Origin: Neptunomonas concharum
GTDB lineage: Bacteria > Pseudomonadota > Gammaproteobacteria > Pseudomonadales > Balneatricaceae
DNA: 64,000 nt
Direction: 5' to 3'
Assembly: GCF_008630635.1 (NCBI RefSeq)
Contig: NZ_CP043869.1
Location: 992,001-1,056,000 of the forward strand
Part shown: positions 27,916 through 35,999 of the stretch, piece by piece
How the letters are laid out: each line of letters starts with the position of its first letter
Numbering within the stretch: position 1 is the first letter of the stretch
Program-made: the position numbers and the translations under genes
The notes under the pieces: model-generated
Database searches by the model: none
What the model was told of the DNA's origin: nothing
The model's input: the letters and a program-made list of their open reading frames with translations, nothing else

Positions 27916-28824
27916 CTAGGTCCAAAGAGTGATGATTGCCCACATCTCTAACATTAGTGCAATCAGTGCCCCTAATGCATACCAGCCGTAGCGCTTAGCG
28001 AGTGCTTCTTCATCAAACGTTGACAGGAGGTAGGGGTGGTCCTTTTCTGCGGGTTGACAGAGAAGGTGTCGAGTCGGCTGGTTTGCTAGCTCTTTGCGCC
28101 GTTCAACCGCAGCACTTTCAGCCGCAGCTAAGACATCATTCCACTCATGCATATCCAGTTTCTGATTATTATCAGTATCAAATGTATCCAGCAGGTTATC
28201 GTAAGATTGTTTCCACTCTCTGATAATGTCGCCTTTAATGCTTTCCAAGCTGGGTAGATGGCGCCCACCGCCAGTGGTACTGAACTGGCCAAGAGCATAA
28301 ATTTTTTCGTAGGGAAACAGCAGGCTTTCTTGGTACTGGTAACGCTCTGAATCCAGCGGTGTGTTAAGAATCTGATTTAGCTTGTTTAAATTAGATGCTG
28401 GTTTATCAATGGCAGAGTCCGGCATAGGTGTACTGCCGTACCAAGTTCGCGTATGTTCTGCACGAATGGTCGCCCCCTCTGGTGCGACTAAGCAGCTGTC
28501 AGTGGTGTCGCTAATTTCAAAAAAATCGGTAGATTCACTAGCATACTCAATACTCCATTTCTGGGTTTTTTTACCACTTTGTAAGCGTGAAACGCGACAG
28601 CGGAACCAGACACACTCTCGTCCTGATAGAGGGGAGCGCAACAACCCACTTGATTCTGTTATGTGGCCAATGAGTTCAACATAACCTTGGTGCGCGGCCC
28701 TTATTTTAGAAGTTGGTGTGCCTGTAATCAGACGGTACCGTTTAAGAAAGTCAAAACCTTTCCAAGCCGTGATAGCTAGTGCAACACAGAGTAGGAAATT
28801 GATAAACAGTGCATCAGTGCTCAT
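27916..28824 (-). CDS. GIDE-type (E3-ligase-like) membrane protein with an EF-hand
   Basis: The 302-residue protein has an N-terminal helix (5-23), then the segment RAAHQGYVELIGHI (near 43) and GRECVWFRCRVSRL (near 68) that mark the GIDE domain shared with eukaryotic MUL1. Unlike MUL1 there is no RING finger. Near residue 215 is a 12-residue EF-hand loop, DTDNNQKLDMHE, with all usual Ca2+ ligand positions filled, and a second membrane helix ends the protein (278-301). It lies 6 bases downstream of lemA, a pairing seen in many bacteria. Role unknown; Ca2+ binding is inferred from the loop. Confidence 0.82.
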   Translation of the reverse strand: MSTDALFINFLLCVALAITAWKGFDFLKRYRLITGTPTSKIRAAHQGYVELIGHITESSGLLRSPLSGRECVWFRCRVSRLQSGKKTQKWSIEYASESTDFFEISDTTDSCLVAPEGATIRAEHTRTWYGSTPMPDSAIDKPASNLNKLNQILNTPLDSERYQYQESLLFPYEKIYALGQFSTTGGGRHLPSLESIKGDIIREWKQSYDNLLDTFDTDNNQKLDMHEWNDVLAAAESAAVERRKELANQPTRHLLCQPAEKDHPYLLSTFDEEALAKRYGWYALGALIALMLEMWAIITLWT

Positions 28825-28830
28825 AAATAA

Positions 28831-29415
28831 TTATGATTTTGGAGATTGGAAAAGATCCCCAATGTTCACATCCTTAAGCTCCGCTTCTTTAAACTCTAGT
28901 AAATCGCTTGGTGTAAATTTAAGTTGTCTGGCGATAATCAGGTCAGGGAACTGCTCAATCCGGACGTTGTAAACATTAACAGAGGCGTTGTAGAACTCCC
29001 GCCGATCTGCGATGGAGTTTTCTAATCCTGTAATACGGCTTTGCAGGTGCTGGAAAGACTCACTGGCTTTTAGCTCTGGGTAATCTTCGGCAACGGCAAA
29101 AAGATTGCCCAAGCCAATACGCAATTGTGATTCTGCTTGTCCTAAGCCTTTTAAGTCTTGTTGTTCTCGTGCGGAGGCGACACGAGAGCGTGCTTCGATA
29201 ACCTGTGTGAGAGTATCTTGTTCATATTTCATATGTTGACGGCAGGTTTCAACCAGTTTTGGTAGCTCGTCATGCCGCTGCTTTAATAAAACGTCAATGT
29301 TGGCCCATGCTTGAGACACATTATGCTTTAATCGAACCAGGTGGTTATATATCGAGATGGCGTAAAATGTAACGAGTGCAACAACGGCAATAAGAATAAG
29401 AGTGCCAGGCTCCAT
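28831..29415 (-). CDS. lemA: LemA family protein
   Basis: This 194-residue protein has an N-terminal membrane helix (4-24) followed by the long helical bundle of LemA proteins. The family blocks YNHLVRLKHNVSQAWANIDV near residue 24, LLKQRHDELPKLVE, and LAVAEDYPELKAS-type near 112, then SRITGLENSIADRREFYN, are clear. LemA proteins are envelope-associated and poorly understood. It precedes the GIDE-like gene by 6 bases on the same strand. Confidence 0.92.
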   Translation of the reverse strand: MEPGTLILIAVVALVTFYAISIYNHLVRLKHNVSQAWANIDVLLKQRHDELPKLVETCRQHMKYEQDTLTQVIEARSRVASAREQQDLKGLGQAESQLRIGLGNLFAVAEDYPELKASESFQHLQSRITGLENSIADRREFYNASVNVYNVRIEQFPDLIIARQLKFTPSDLLEFKEAELKDVNIGDLFQSPKS

Positions 29416-29460
29416 GGATCGCTCCTTTTATGATAGAGAGTAATGGCGTAAGCCTGAAGG

Positions 29461-29667
29461 TTAGACGTGCCCGCCAATGATTTCCACCACAATGGTTTTG
29501 ATAAGAAAGGCAGCTAACCCAAGCCCTAATGCGAAAAATAGCACAAAGGTGCCGAATTTTCCGGCTTTGGAGCGCTTAGCAAGATCATAAATAATAAAAA
29601 AAATAAAACACGCAAAGAGGGCAAGGCCGATATTAAGCATCAAACCTTCAAGTTCAGCTAATCGCAT
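29461..29667 (-). CDS. DUF2788-type small membrane protein
   Basis: This 68-residue protein has two hydrophobic helices (10-28 and 42-64) around a basic loop (AKRSKAGKFGTF), the pattern I recall for DUF2788 proteins of Pseudomonas and related bacteria. Function unknown. It lies between lemA (45 bases) and tRNA-Tyr (114 bases) on the same strand. The start at 29667 may be extended; MLNIG at residue 10 is an alternative. Confidence 0.72.
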   Translation of the reverse strand: MRLAELEGLMLNIGLALFACFIFFIIYDLAKRSKAGKFGTFVLFFALGLGLAAFLIKTIVVEIIGGHV

Positions 29668-29730
29668 ATTAGGTAACTCGAATATAGTTGAGTGAATTGC
29701 TCGGAATTATAAGCGAAAATCGAGCTTTTT

Positions 29731-29746
29731 CCGAGTCTTAACTCGG
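29731..29746. other. perfect inverted repeat downstream of tRNA-Tyr
   Basis: CCGAGTCTTAACTCGG is a 6-bp perfect stem with loop CTTA. It lies in the trailer of the minus-strand tRNA transcript, where no T-run follows, so it is more likely a processing or stability hairpin than a terminator. Confidence 0.4.
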
Positions 29747-29781
29747 TTCTGTTTTGGTTTGTAGATTTAGGAGAAAGAAAA

Positions 29782-29865
29782 TGGTGGTGAGGGGTGGATT
29801 CGAACCACCGAAGCTTTCGCGTCAGATTTACAGTCTGATCCCTTTGGCCACTCGGGAACCTCACC
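29782..29865 (-). tRNA. tRNA-Tyr (anticodon GUA)
   Basis: Read on the minus strand, the gene starts GGTGAGG and ends CCTCACC-A-CCA, giving a 7-bp acceptor stem, a discriminator A and an encoded CCA. The anticodon loop reads CTGTAAA, so the anticodon is GUA (Tyr). The T loop is TTCGAATC, and an extra-long variable arm is present, as in bacterial tRNA-Tyr. It is a single tRNA and not part of a cluster in this window. Confidence 0.96.
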
Positions 29866-29878
29866 TGAAGGGGCGCGT

Positions 29879-29907
29879 ATAATAGACCTTCATCTTATAA
29901 ATGTAAA
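29879..29907 (-). promoter_or_regulatory. promoter of tRNA-Tyr
   Basis: On the minus strand, TTTACA (-35; + strand 29902-29907) and TATTAT (-10; 29879-29884) are 17 bases apart, followed by a GC-rich discriminator (ACGCGCCCC) typical of stringently controlled stable RNA promoters. Confidence 0.8.
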
Positions 29908-30263
29908 TGATTCAAAACGCCTAAATAGGAAGTTTTTTTAATATGAATTTAATGCTTCAGTTCAGCAATATCTTTGAAAAAAAATCTTAAAAAAAGCGTA
30001 TTTGTCCCTTGCCCCCATGTTCAGTGACTTGGGCAAGTTAGGGGCTGTTCTCTACATAGAAGAGACTGAAAATCAAGTATTGAAAAGAAATCGATTATCT
30101 CTATATTTAGTGCCTGTTGTTAGTTGATGTACCAGATGTTGTGTCATATTTGCGACTGTAGCACTAGGCACTTCCCGCTGCCCTCAGGGCGATCATGGCT
30201 ATTTCATCACCTACCAATTCCAAATAAAGAGCGCAAACATTATAACTTTACGATGGAATCGTT
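29908..30263. other. intergenic region between tRNA-Tyr and nrdA
   Basis: This spacer has no supported gene. It contains the NrdR-box pair and, further upstream, an inverted repeat CTTGCCC (30008-30014) / GGGCAAG (30031-30037); a competing pairing GCCCC (30011-30015) / GGGGC (30041-30045) is also possible. Long A- and T-runs lie at 29932-30000. I could not identify a strong sigma-70 promoter. Confidence 0.6.
30098..30144. promoter_or_regulatory. two NrdR-box candidates upstream of nrdA
   Basis: NrdR represses ribonucleotide reductase genes at paired 16-bp boxes (core CwATATwG-like, flanked by ACA and TGT). The first candidate, 30098-30113, carries CTATATTTAG; the second, 30129-30144, reads GTACCAGATGTTGTGT. 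Their starts are 31 bases apart, three helical turns, which is the known spacing. nrdA starts 120 bases downstream. A weak -10-like CATATT lies at 30145-30150. Confidence 0.65.
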
Positions 30264-32528
30264 ATGCAGCAAGATTTGACGGTCACAAAGCGTGATGGAC
30301 GCCGAGAAAAAATTGATCTCGAAAAAATTCATCGAGTAGTTATTTGGGCTGCTAATGGCCTGGATCAGGTTTCCCCCTCAGAAGTAGAGCTTAAAGCGCA
30401 CATCCAGTTTTTTGATGGTATCAAAACCTCTGAGATTCACGAGACACTCATTAAATCTGCAGCGGATTTGATTTCCGAGTCTGCACCGGATTATCAGTAC
30501 TTATCTGCACGTTTAGCTATTTTTCATCTACGTAAGCGCGCTTTTGGTAGTTTTGATCCTCCTCATCTATTTGACCATGTTGCGGGTATGGTAGAAGCAG
30601 GCCGTTACGATAAGCATTTAATTGAAGACTACAGTCGAGAAGAGTTTGATGCACTGAATGAGCATTTAGATCATAGCCGTGATATGAACTTCAGTTATGC
30701 TGCAGTGAAACAGCTTGAAGGCAAGTATCTTGTTCAGAACCGCGTAACCGGGGATATCTACGAGAGCCCACAACTGTTGTATATGCTTGTGTCGGCGTGT
30801 CTTTTTGCGTCTTATCCTAAAGAGACGCGATTAGATTATGTAAAGCGTTTCTACGATGCTATTTCACTATTTAAGCTATCATTGCCTACGCCTATCATGG
30901 CAGGTGTTAGAACGCCAACCCGACAGTTCAGTTCGTGTGTTCTTGTGGAGTGTGGTGATAGCCTGGATTCCATCAATGCGACAGCTGGCGCTATCGTTAA
31001 ATATGTTTCACAACGGGCTGGTATTGGCATAAATGCTGGGCGTATTCGCGCCATTGGTAGCCCTATACGTAATGGTGAAGCGTTTCATACAGGGTGTATC
31101 CCATTTTATAAGCACTTCCAAACGGCGGTTAAGTCTTGCTCGCAAGGTGGTGTGCGTGGTGGTGCTGCGACACTGTTTTATCCGTTATGGCATTTGGAAG
31201 TTGAATCTCTTCTGGTTTTGAAAAATAACCGAGGAGTGGAAGAGAACCGTGTGCGCCACTTAGATTATGGTGTGCAATTGAACAAGCTCATGTATCAACG
31301 CCTGATTAAAGGTGGGGATATTACACTCTTCAGTCCTCATGAAGTGCCTGGCTTATATGATGCCTTTTTCGCGGACCAGGATGAGTTTGAGCGTCTTTAT
31401 CTTCAATATGAGCAAGATGAGTCGATTCGTAAGCGCCGTATCAAGGCTGTTGAACTGTTTGGTTTATTGGCATCAGAGCGTGCCTCTACGGGCCGTATCT
31501 ATATTCAAAACGTGGATCACTGTAATACACATAGCCCGTTTGATCCTGCTGTTGCCCCTGTTAAACAGTCTAACCTGTGTCTTGAAATCGCACTACCAAC
31601 CAAGCCTCTAAACGATATTAATGATCCAGAAGGTGAAATAGCGCTCTGTACGCTATCCGCTTTCAACTTAGGTGCGATTGAGGAATTGGATGAGCTAGAA
31701 ACTTTGGCTGATTTGATCGTTCGTGCCCTTGATAACCTGTTGGATTATCAGGACTACCCTATTTTAGCGGCGCGCAAAGCAACAGAATATCGTCGTACGC
31801 TAGGCGTTGGTGTAACTAACTTTGCTTATTATTTGGCTAAAAATGGTGTTCGCTATTCTGATGGTTCTGCTAATGGTTTAGTGCATAAAACCTTTGAAGC
31901 GGTTCAGTATTACTTGCTCAAAGCGTCAAACCAGCTGGCTAAAGAGAAGGGCCCTTGCGAGAAGTTTAATGAAACCATGTACGCCAAAGGGGTTCTCCCA
32001 ATCGATACCTACAAGCGGGAAATTGATGAGTATTGCGAGGAGCCATTACATTATTTTTGGGAGACGCTGCGTGAAGACATCCGTGAATTCGGACTACGCA
32101 ATAGTACACTAACAGCCTTGATGCCTTGCGAAACCTCGTCGCAGATCACGAACTCTACCAATGGCATTGAGCCTCCACGAGGCTTTGTCTCTGTTAAGGC
32201 CAGTAAAGATGGCATTATGAAGCAAGTGGTGCCTGAATATACCCGTCTAAAAGATGAGTATGAGTTATTGTGGAGTATCCCGAATAACGAGGGGTATTTG
32301 CAGTTAACCGGTATCATGCAAAAGTTTGTGGATCAGTCAATCTCAGCGAATACCAATTATGATCCGACAAACTACCCCGGTGAAAAGGTTCCTATGAAGC
32401 AGCTGCTTAAGGATCTTCTGACCGCCTATAAATATGGTGTTAAAACGCTTTACTACCATAACACGCGTGATGGTGCTAAAGATCAGCAGGATGACAACGG
32501 CTGCGAGAGCGGTGCCTGTAAGCTTTAG
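30264..32528 (+). CDS. nrdA: class Ia ribonucleoside-diphosphate reductase, alpha subunit
   Basis: NrdA reduces ribonucleoside diphosphates to deoxy forms with NrdB supplying the tyrosyl radical. The 754-residue length matches E. coli NrdA (761). An N-terminal ATP cone (1-95, LTVTKRDGRREKIDLEKIH) allows allosteric activity control. Active-site blocks are RQFSSCVL near 220 (first redox Cys), SNLCLEIALP near 435 (radical Cys/Glu), and the C-terminal CESGAC, which passes electrons from thioredoxin or glutaredoxin. Two NrdR-box candidates precede it. It is first in nrdA-nrdB-yfaE; a hairpin separates it from nrdB. Confidence 0.97.
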   Translation: MQQDLTVTKRDGRREKIDLEKIHRVVIWAANGLDQVSPSEVELKAHIQFFDGIKTSEIHETLIKSAADLISESAPDYQYLSARLAIFHLRKRAFGSFDPPHLFDHVAGMVEAGRYDKHLIEDYSREEFDALNEHLDHSRDMNFSYAAVKQLEGKYLVQNRVTGDIYESPQLLYMLVSACLFASYPKETRLDYVKRFYDAISLFKLSLPTPIMAGVRTPTRQFSSCVLVECGDSLDSINATAGAIVKYVSQRAGIGINAGRIRAIGSPIRNGEAFHTGCIPFYKHFQTAVKSCSQGGVRGGAATLFYPLWHLEVESLLVLKNNRGVEENRVRHLDYGVQLNKLMYQRLIKGGDITLFSPHEVPGLYDAFFADQDEFERLYLQYEQDESIRKRRIKAVELFGLLASERASTGRIYIQNVDHCNTHSPFDPAVAPVKQSNLCLEIALPTKPLNDINDPEGEIALCTLSAFNLGAIEELDELETLADLIVRALDNLLDYQDYPILAARKATEYRRTLGVGVTNFAYYLAKNGVRYSDGSANGLVHKTFEAVQYYLLKASNQLAKEKGPCEKFNETMYAKGVLPIDTYKREIDEYCEEPLHYFWETLREDIREFGLRNSTLTALMPCETSSQITNSTNGIEPPRGFVSVKASKDGIMKQVVPEYTRLKDEYELLWSIPNNEGYLQLTGIMQKFVDQSISANTNYDPTNYPGEKVPMKQLLKDLLTAYKYGVKTLYYHNTRDGAKDQQDDNGCESGACKL

Positions 32529-32542
32529 TCAATTATCGACTG

Positions 32543-32563
32543 CAGGTGCGCTTAGCGTACCTG
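32543..32563 (+). other. hairpin between nrdA and nrdB
   Basis: CAGGTGCGC (32543-32551) pairs with GCGTACCTG (32555-32563) with a 3-base loop and one G-T pair. It lies in the 74-base nrdA-nrdB spacer without a T-run, so it may affect mRNA stability or the ratio of the subunits rather than stop transcription. Confidence 0.5.
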
Positions 32564-32602
32564 TGTAACACTTTGTTATTCACCTTGTAGTGCTCAGAAT
32601 TT

Positions 32603-33733
32603 ATGTCTTATTCAACGTTCAGTACTTCTAATCATGATGCAACCCTTGAGCCGATGTTTTTCGGAAAAAGTGTTAACGTAGCTCGCTATGATAGGCAAAA
32701 ATATCCTATTTTTGAGAAATTGATTGAGAAACAACTTTCTTTTTTCTGGCGTCCTGAAGAAGTTGATTTGTCCACTGATCGTAAAGACTTTATGAATATG
32801 CCTGAGCATGAGCAGCATATTTTTCTGAGTAACTTAAAATATCAGACCTTGCTGGATTCTGTACAGGGGCGCTCTCCGAACGTTGCCTTCTTGCCGATTG
32901 TTTCATTACCTGAGTTGGAAACGTGGTTTGAGACATGGGCATTTAGCGAAACGATCCATAGCCGCTCTTATACTCATATTATTCGCAATATCATCACTGA
33001 ACCTTCAGACGTTTTTGATCAAATTGTAACCAATGAAGAGATCGTGAAGCGTGCTGAAGCGGTGACACGGCTTTATGATGAACTGATAGAGCTTGTCAGT
33101 ATTTATTCAGTACATGGTAAAGGTTCGCATACGATTGCGGGTAAAACATTTGATGTATCGATGCGTAATCTCAAGAAAAAGCTCTACTTAACGTTGGTTT
33201 CGGTCAATGTGTTAGAGGCTATCCGCTTTTATGTGAGTTTTGCTTGCTCCTTTGCATTTGCTGAGCGAGCAATCATGGAAGGTAATGCAAAGATTATTAA
33301 ATTGATTGCCCGTGATGAAGCACTTCATCTGACGGGCACTCAACATATGCTAAATATCTTGGCCTCGGGAAGCGATGATCCTGAATTTAAAGAGATTGCC
33401 GTTGAGTGTCGTGAAGAGGCTATTCGCATTTTTGCCGAAGCTGCAGAGCAAGAAAAAGAGTGGGCTAGCTACTTATTCCGTGATGGGTCCATGATTGGCT
33501 TGAATGCCAAAATTCTCAGTGATTATGTGGAATACATTACGAATGTTAGGATGCGAGCATTAGGATTTGATGAGCTGTTTCCTTCTAAGCAAAATCCACT
33601 TCCTTGGATGAATGCTTGGCTAAGTAGCGATAATGTGCAAGTAGCGCCGCAGGAGTCTGAGATAAGCTCTTATCTGGTCGGTCAGATAGATAATCAGGTC
33701 GATGAAAGTGATTTTGATGACTTTGATTTGTAA
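32603..33733 (+). CDS. nrdB: class Ia ribonucleoside-diphosphate reductase, beta subunit
   Basis: NrdB holds the di-iron/tyrosyl radical cofactor. The 376-residue length equals the E. coli protein. Iron-ligand segments are visible: [16 protein letters not shown] near 49-64 (Asp/Glu), [16 protein letters not shown] near 112-127 (Glu, His; radical Tyr in SYTHI), and [18 protein letters not shown] near 230 (Glu, His). The C-terminus is acidic (SDFDDFDL), which in E. coli docks into NrdA. It is translated 74 bases after nrdA and is followed after 10 bases by yfaE. Confidence 0.97.
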   Translation: MSYSTFSTSNHDATLEPMFFGKSVNVARYDRQKYPIFEKLIEKQLSFFWRPEEVDLSTDRKDFMNMPEHEQHIFLSNLKYQTLLDSVQGRSPNVAFLPIVSLPELETWFETWAFSETIHSRSYTHIIRNIITEPSDVFDQIVTNEEIVKRAEAVTRLYDELIELVSIYSVHGKGSHTIAGKTFDVSMRNLKKKLYLTLVSVNVLEAIRFYVSFACSFAFAERAIMEGNAKIIKLIARDEALHLTGTQHMLNILASGSDDPEFKEIAVECREEAIRIFAEAAEQEKEWASYLFRDGSMIGLNAKILSDYVEYITNVRMRALGFDELFPSKQNPLPWMNAWLSSDNVQVAPQESEISSYLVGQIDNQVDESDFDDFDL

Positions 33734-33743
33734 GGGGTGAGTA

Positions 33744-34004
33744 ATGTCGATTCCTCGAATTAAAGTCAATCACTTCCACACTTTTTACTACCAGTATGAA
33801 CCTACCTTATTGGACGCTCTAGAGGTGCAGGAGATCCCTGCACCCTATAACTGTCGCGGTGGGTATTGTGGTTGCTGCAAAGTTCGTTTAATTGATGGCG
33901 AAGTAGAATATGTGCAAGAAAGTCTTTTAGATCTCAATGAAGGAGAAATCCTTACCTGCTGTTGTATTCCAAAAACTCATATCGAAATTGAAATGCCTGA
34001 ATAA
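33744..34004 (+). CDS. yfaE: 2Fe-2S ferredoxin for RNR cofactor maintenance
   Basis: This 86-residue plant-type ferredoxin has the cluster Cys set CRGGYCGCC (near 37-45) and a further Cys in ILTCCCIP (near 70). In E. coli, YfaE is encoded directly after nrdB and supplies electrons to rebuild the NrdB di-iron-tyrosyl cofactor. The size and position here match that exactly. It is the last gene of the nrd operon. Confidence 0.95.
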   Translation: MSIPRIKVNHFHTFYYQYEPTLLDALEVQEIPAPYNCRGGYCGCCKVRLIDGEVEYVQESLLDLNEGEILTCCCIPKTHIEIEMPE

Positions 34005-34373
34005 GTAAGTGCCCTTGCTTTCTGAGTTCAGATGTTATTCCGACGTGGATAGCAGTCAGGTTGTTTTATCCACAATTTCTTTCTTTTTTTATTTTCAAGT
34101 CTTGAAATCAAAGTTTTTTACTGTCTATTTATAGCGTCATCCACACAGATTTTTTGGTGAAGTTCCACTTAGGCTAAGTCAATACTTTTTCTTTATAAAA
34201 AATTATTGAAATATATAACTTATTGAAAAATATGTATTTTTTCTTTGTGGTTGAATTTCGGACAATTTAAGAGCAGTGCAGTGTTTATGCGGTCTGCATG
34301 GATCTACTCAAAAGATTTACACATAATTATCCACAGCTTGTGGGGGTAACTTTTAACGCTATTTGGGAGGTGG
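34005..34373. other. AT-rich intergenic region with DnaA-box candidates
   Basis: This 369-base spacer between yfaE and nth has no supported gene. It carries two perfect consensus DnaA boxes, TTATCCACA at 34066-34074 and 34327-34335, and a near match, TCATCCACA, at 34137-34145, all in the same orientation. Between the second and third lies a very AT-rich stretch (34180-34250). No origin-marker gene (dnaA, mnmG, parA) is nearby. Possible roles are DnaA binding or titration, or chance within AT-rich DNA. Confidence 0.6.
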
Positions 34374-35009
34374 TTATATGTCGGTTTTTTCCTTGTATTC
34401 GCATAGATCTTCGATCATACAGCTACCGCATTTAGGTTTTCGTGCGGTGCAGACATAACGTCCATGCAAAATCATCCAATGATGAGCATCCATTAAAAAC
34501 TCTTTTGGAATAAACCTTAGTAACTTTTTTTCGACCTCTAGCACGTTTTTTCCAGGTGCTATACGGGTACGGTTGGCAACACGAAAGATATGAGTGTCAA
34601 CGGCCATAGCAGGCTGCCTGAAGGCAGTATTTAATACGACATTAGCTGTTTTGCGGCCAACACCGGGTAATGCTTCTAATGCTTCTCGGGTATCAGGTAC
34701 TTGGCTACTGTATTGATCCATGAGAATTTGACACGTTTTGATGATGTTTTCAGCTTTAGCGTTATATAAGCCAATGGTTTTTACATAGCTTTTTAAGCCT
34801 TCTAGCCCTAGCTGTAGAATGGTTTCTGGTGTATTCGCGATAGGGTAGAGTTTACGCGTGGCTTTATTAACGCCGACATCAGTCGCTTGGGCGGATAAGA
34901 TAACGGCTATGAGTAGCTCAAACGGAGAGGTGTACTCAAGTTCTGTGGTGGGAAAAGGGTTTTCTTCCCTCCAGCGGCTGAAAATCTGGTGTCTTATGGT
35001 TTTATTCAT
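34374..35009 (-). CDS. nth: endonuclease III
   Basis: Endonuclease III is a DNA glycosylase/AP lyase for oxidised pyrimidines. The 211 residues equal E. coli Nth. The helix-hairpin-helix has the catalytic Lys in GVGRKTANVVLN (near 116), the catalytic Asp in AVDTHIFRV (near 138), and the C-terminal 4Fe-4S loop CTARKPKCGSCMIEDLCEY (near 187). In E. coli nth follows rsxE; here two signalling genes lie between rnfE and nth on the same strand. The 18 bases to the GGDEF gene suggest one transcript. Confidence 0.97.
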   Translation of the reverse strand: MNKTIRHQIFSRWREENPFPTTELEYTSPFELLIAVILSAQATDVGVNKATRKLYPIANTPETILQLGLEGLKSYVKTIGLYNAKAENIIKTCQILMDQYSSQVPDTREALEALPGVGRKTANVVLNTAFRQPAMAVDTHIFRVANRTRIAPGKNVLEVEKKLLRFIPKEFLMDAHHWMILHGRYVCTARKPKCGSCMIEDLCEYKEKTDI

Positions 35010-35027
35010 AGCAAATATAAAGCAGGT

Positions 35028-35999
35028 TTATTCGTCCATGCTCAGTACAGTGACTCGGTTTCGGCCATTTTGTTTAGACTGGTAGAGTGCTTGGTCAGCC
35101 AATTGTATCCACTGCTCATAGGTCTGAAATAAATTACTGATCTCTACCATTCCCATACTCAGAGTGAAAGTAATCGATTCATCTAAATGAGGTATAGCCA
35201 GTGAGTCGACCGCATCTCTAAGTCGGTTCACAAGGATATTAGCTTGGGACGCTTTCGTATCGACTAACAATAACGCAAACTCTTCTCCACCATAGCGCCC
35301 TACAATATCGGTGTTTCGAGTCGCTTCTTGAAGGCAGGCACTGAGTTGGCGTATGACCTCATCGCCAGCAGGGTGCCCGTAGGTGTCATTAATGCGCTTA
35401 AAATGATCAATATCGACCATAATGAGTGTAGATGGGCTTTGTGTTCTGGCAAACCGGTTAAACTCATGTAGCATTTGGCTTTCCCAAAAGCCCCGGTTAA
35501 AAAGCCCTGTTAGTGCATCGGTTCTGCTAAGTTTTTCTAGTTGTCCATTGGCTTTTTCTAATGCTCTTCTTCCCATGGCGGCATCGGTTACATCATAGAT
35601 TAATATGCCTACATGATTCACTTTCCCATCAGGAGAGGAAAGGGGAATAAGGGTGACATTCTGGTACATGTGTGGAGCGTTGCCGGTAATGGGCCGATAG
35701 CTCTTAAAATGGAATAAGTAAGGTCGCTGCTCCCAAGTGATGAAGGAACGGTTCTTCAAAGTAAAAACGGATTCAATCTTGCGGCGAAACCATGTGGCAG
35801 GAAGTTCGGAAAAGCACTCAAACAGATTTTTCTTATACAAGCGACTATGGAGTCGGCCAGAGTGGTTCTCCATAAAGGTATTCCATAGATAAATATTGTA
35901 GTCTTTATCCAGAACGACTAACCCCACATCTAACATTTGCAATAAGCCGAGTTGTAAGTGTAGTTCTTCGATATTAGGTTCTGTTGCAGTCATATTCAT
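35028..35999 (-). CDS. PAS-GGDEF diguanylate cyclase
   Basis: The 323-residue cytoplasmic protein has an N-terminal PAS-like domain (about 10-150, LGLLQMLDVGLVVLDKDYNI) and a GGDEF domain (160-318) with an intact active site RYGGEEFALLLV. The inhibitory I-site RxxD is present as RNTD, five residues before. It should therefore make c-di-GMP with product inhibition. The start overlaps the stop of the upstream REC-CheC-like gene, so the two are translationally coupled. It sits between rnfE and nth. Confidence 0.93.
   Translation of the reverse strand: MNMTATEPNIEELHLQLGLLQMLDVGLVVLDKDYNIYLWNTFMENHSGRLHSRLYKKNLFECFSELPATWFRRKIESVFTLKNRSFITWEQRPYLFHFKSYRPITGNAPHMYQNVTLIPLSSPDGKVNHVGILIYDVTDAAMGRRALEKANGQLEKLSRTDALTGLFNRGFWESQMLHEFNRFARTQSPSTLIMVDIDHFKRINDTYGHPAGDEVIRQLSACLQEATRNTDIVGRYGGEEFALLLVDTKASQANILVNRLRDAVDSLAIPHLDESITFTLSMGMVEISNLFQTYEQWIQLADQALYQSKQNGRNRVTVLSMDE

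Noticed and set aside
29658-29864. 68-residue reading frame on the minus strand
   Set aside because: It reads through tRNA-Tyr and has no family features.
34005-34373. Chromosome origin (oriC)
   Set aside because: DnaA boxes and AT-rich DNA are present, but only about three boxes and none of the usual neighbours (dnaA, dnaN, mnmG, parAB); kept only as a DnaA-box finding.
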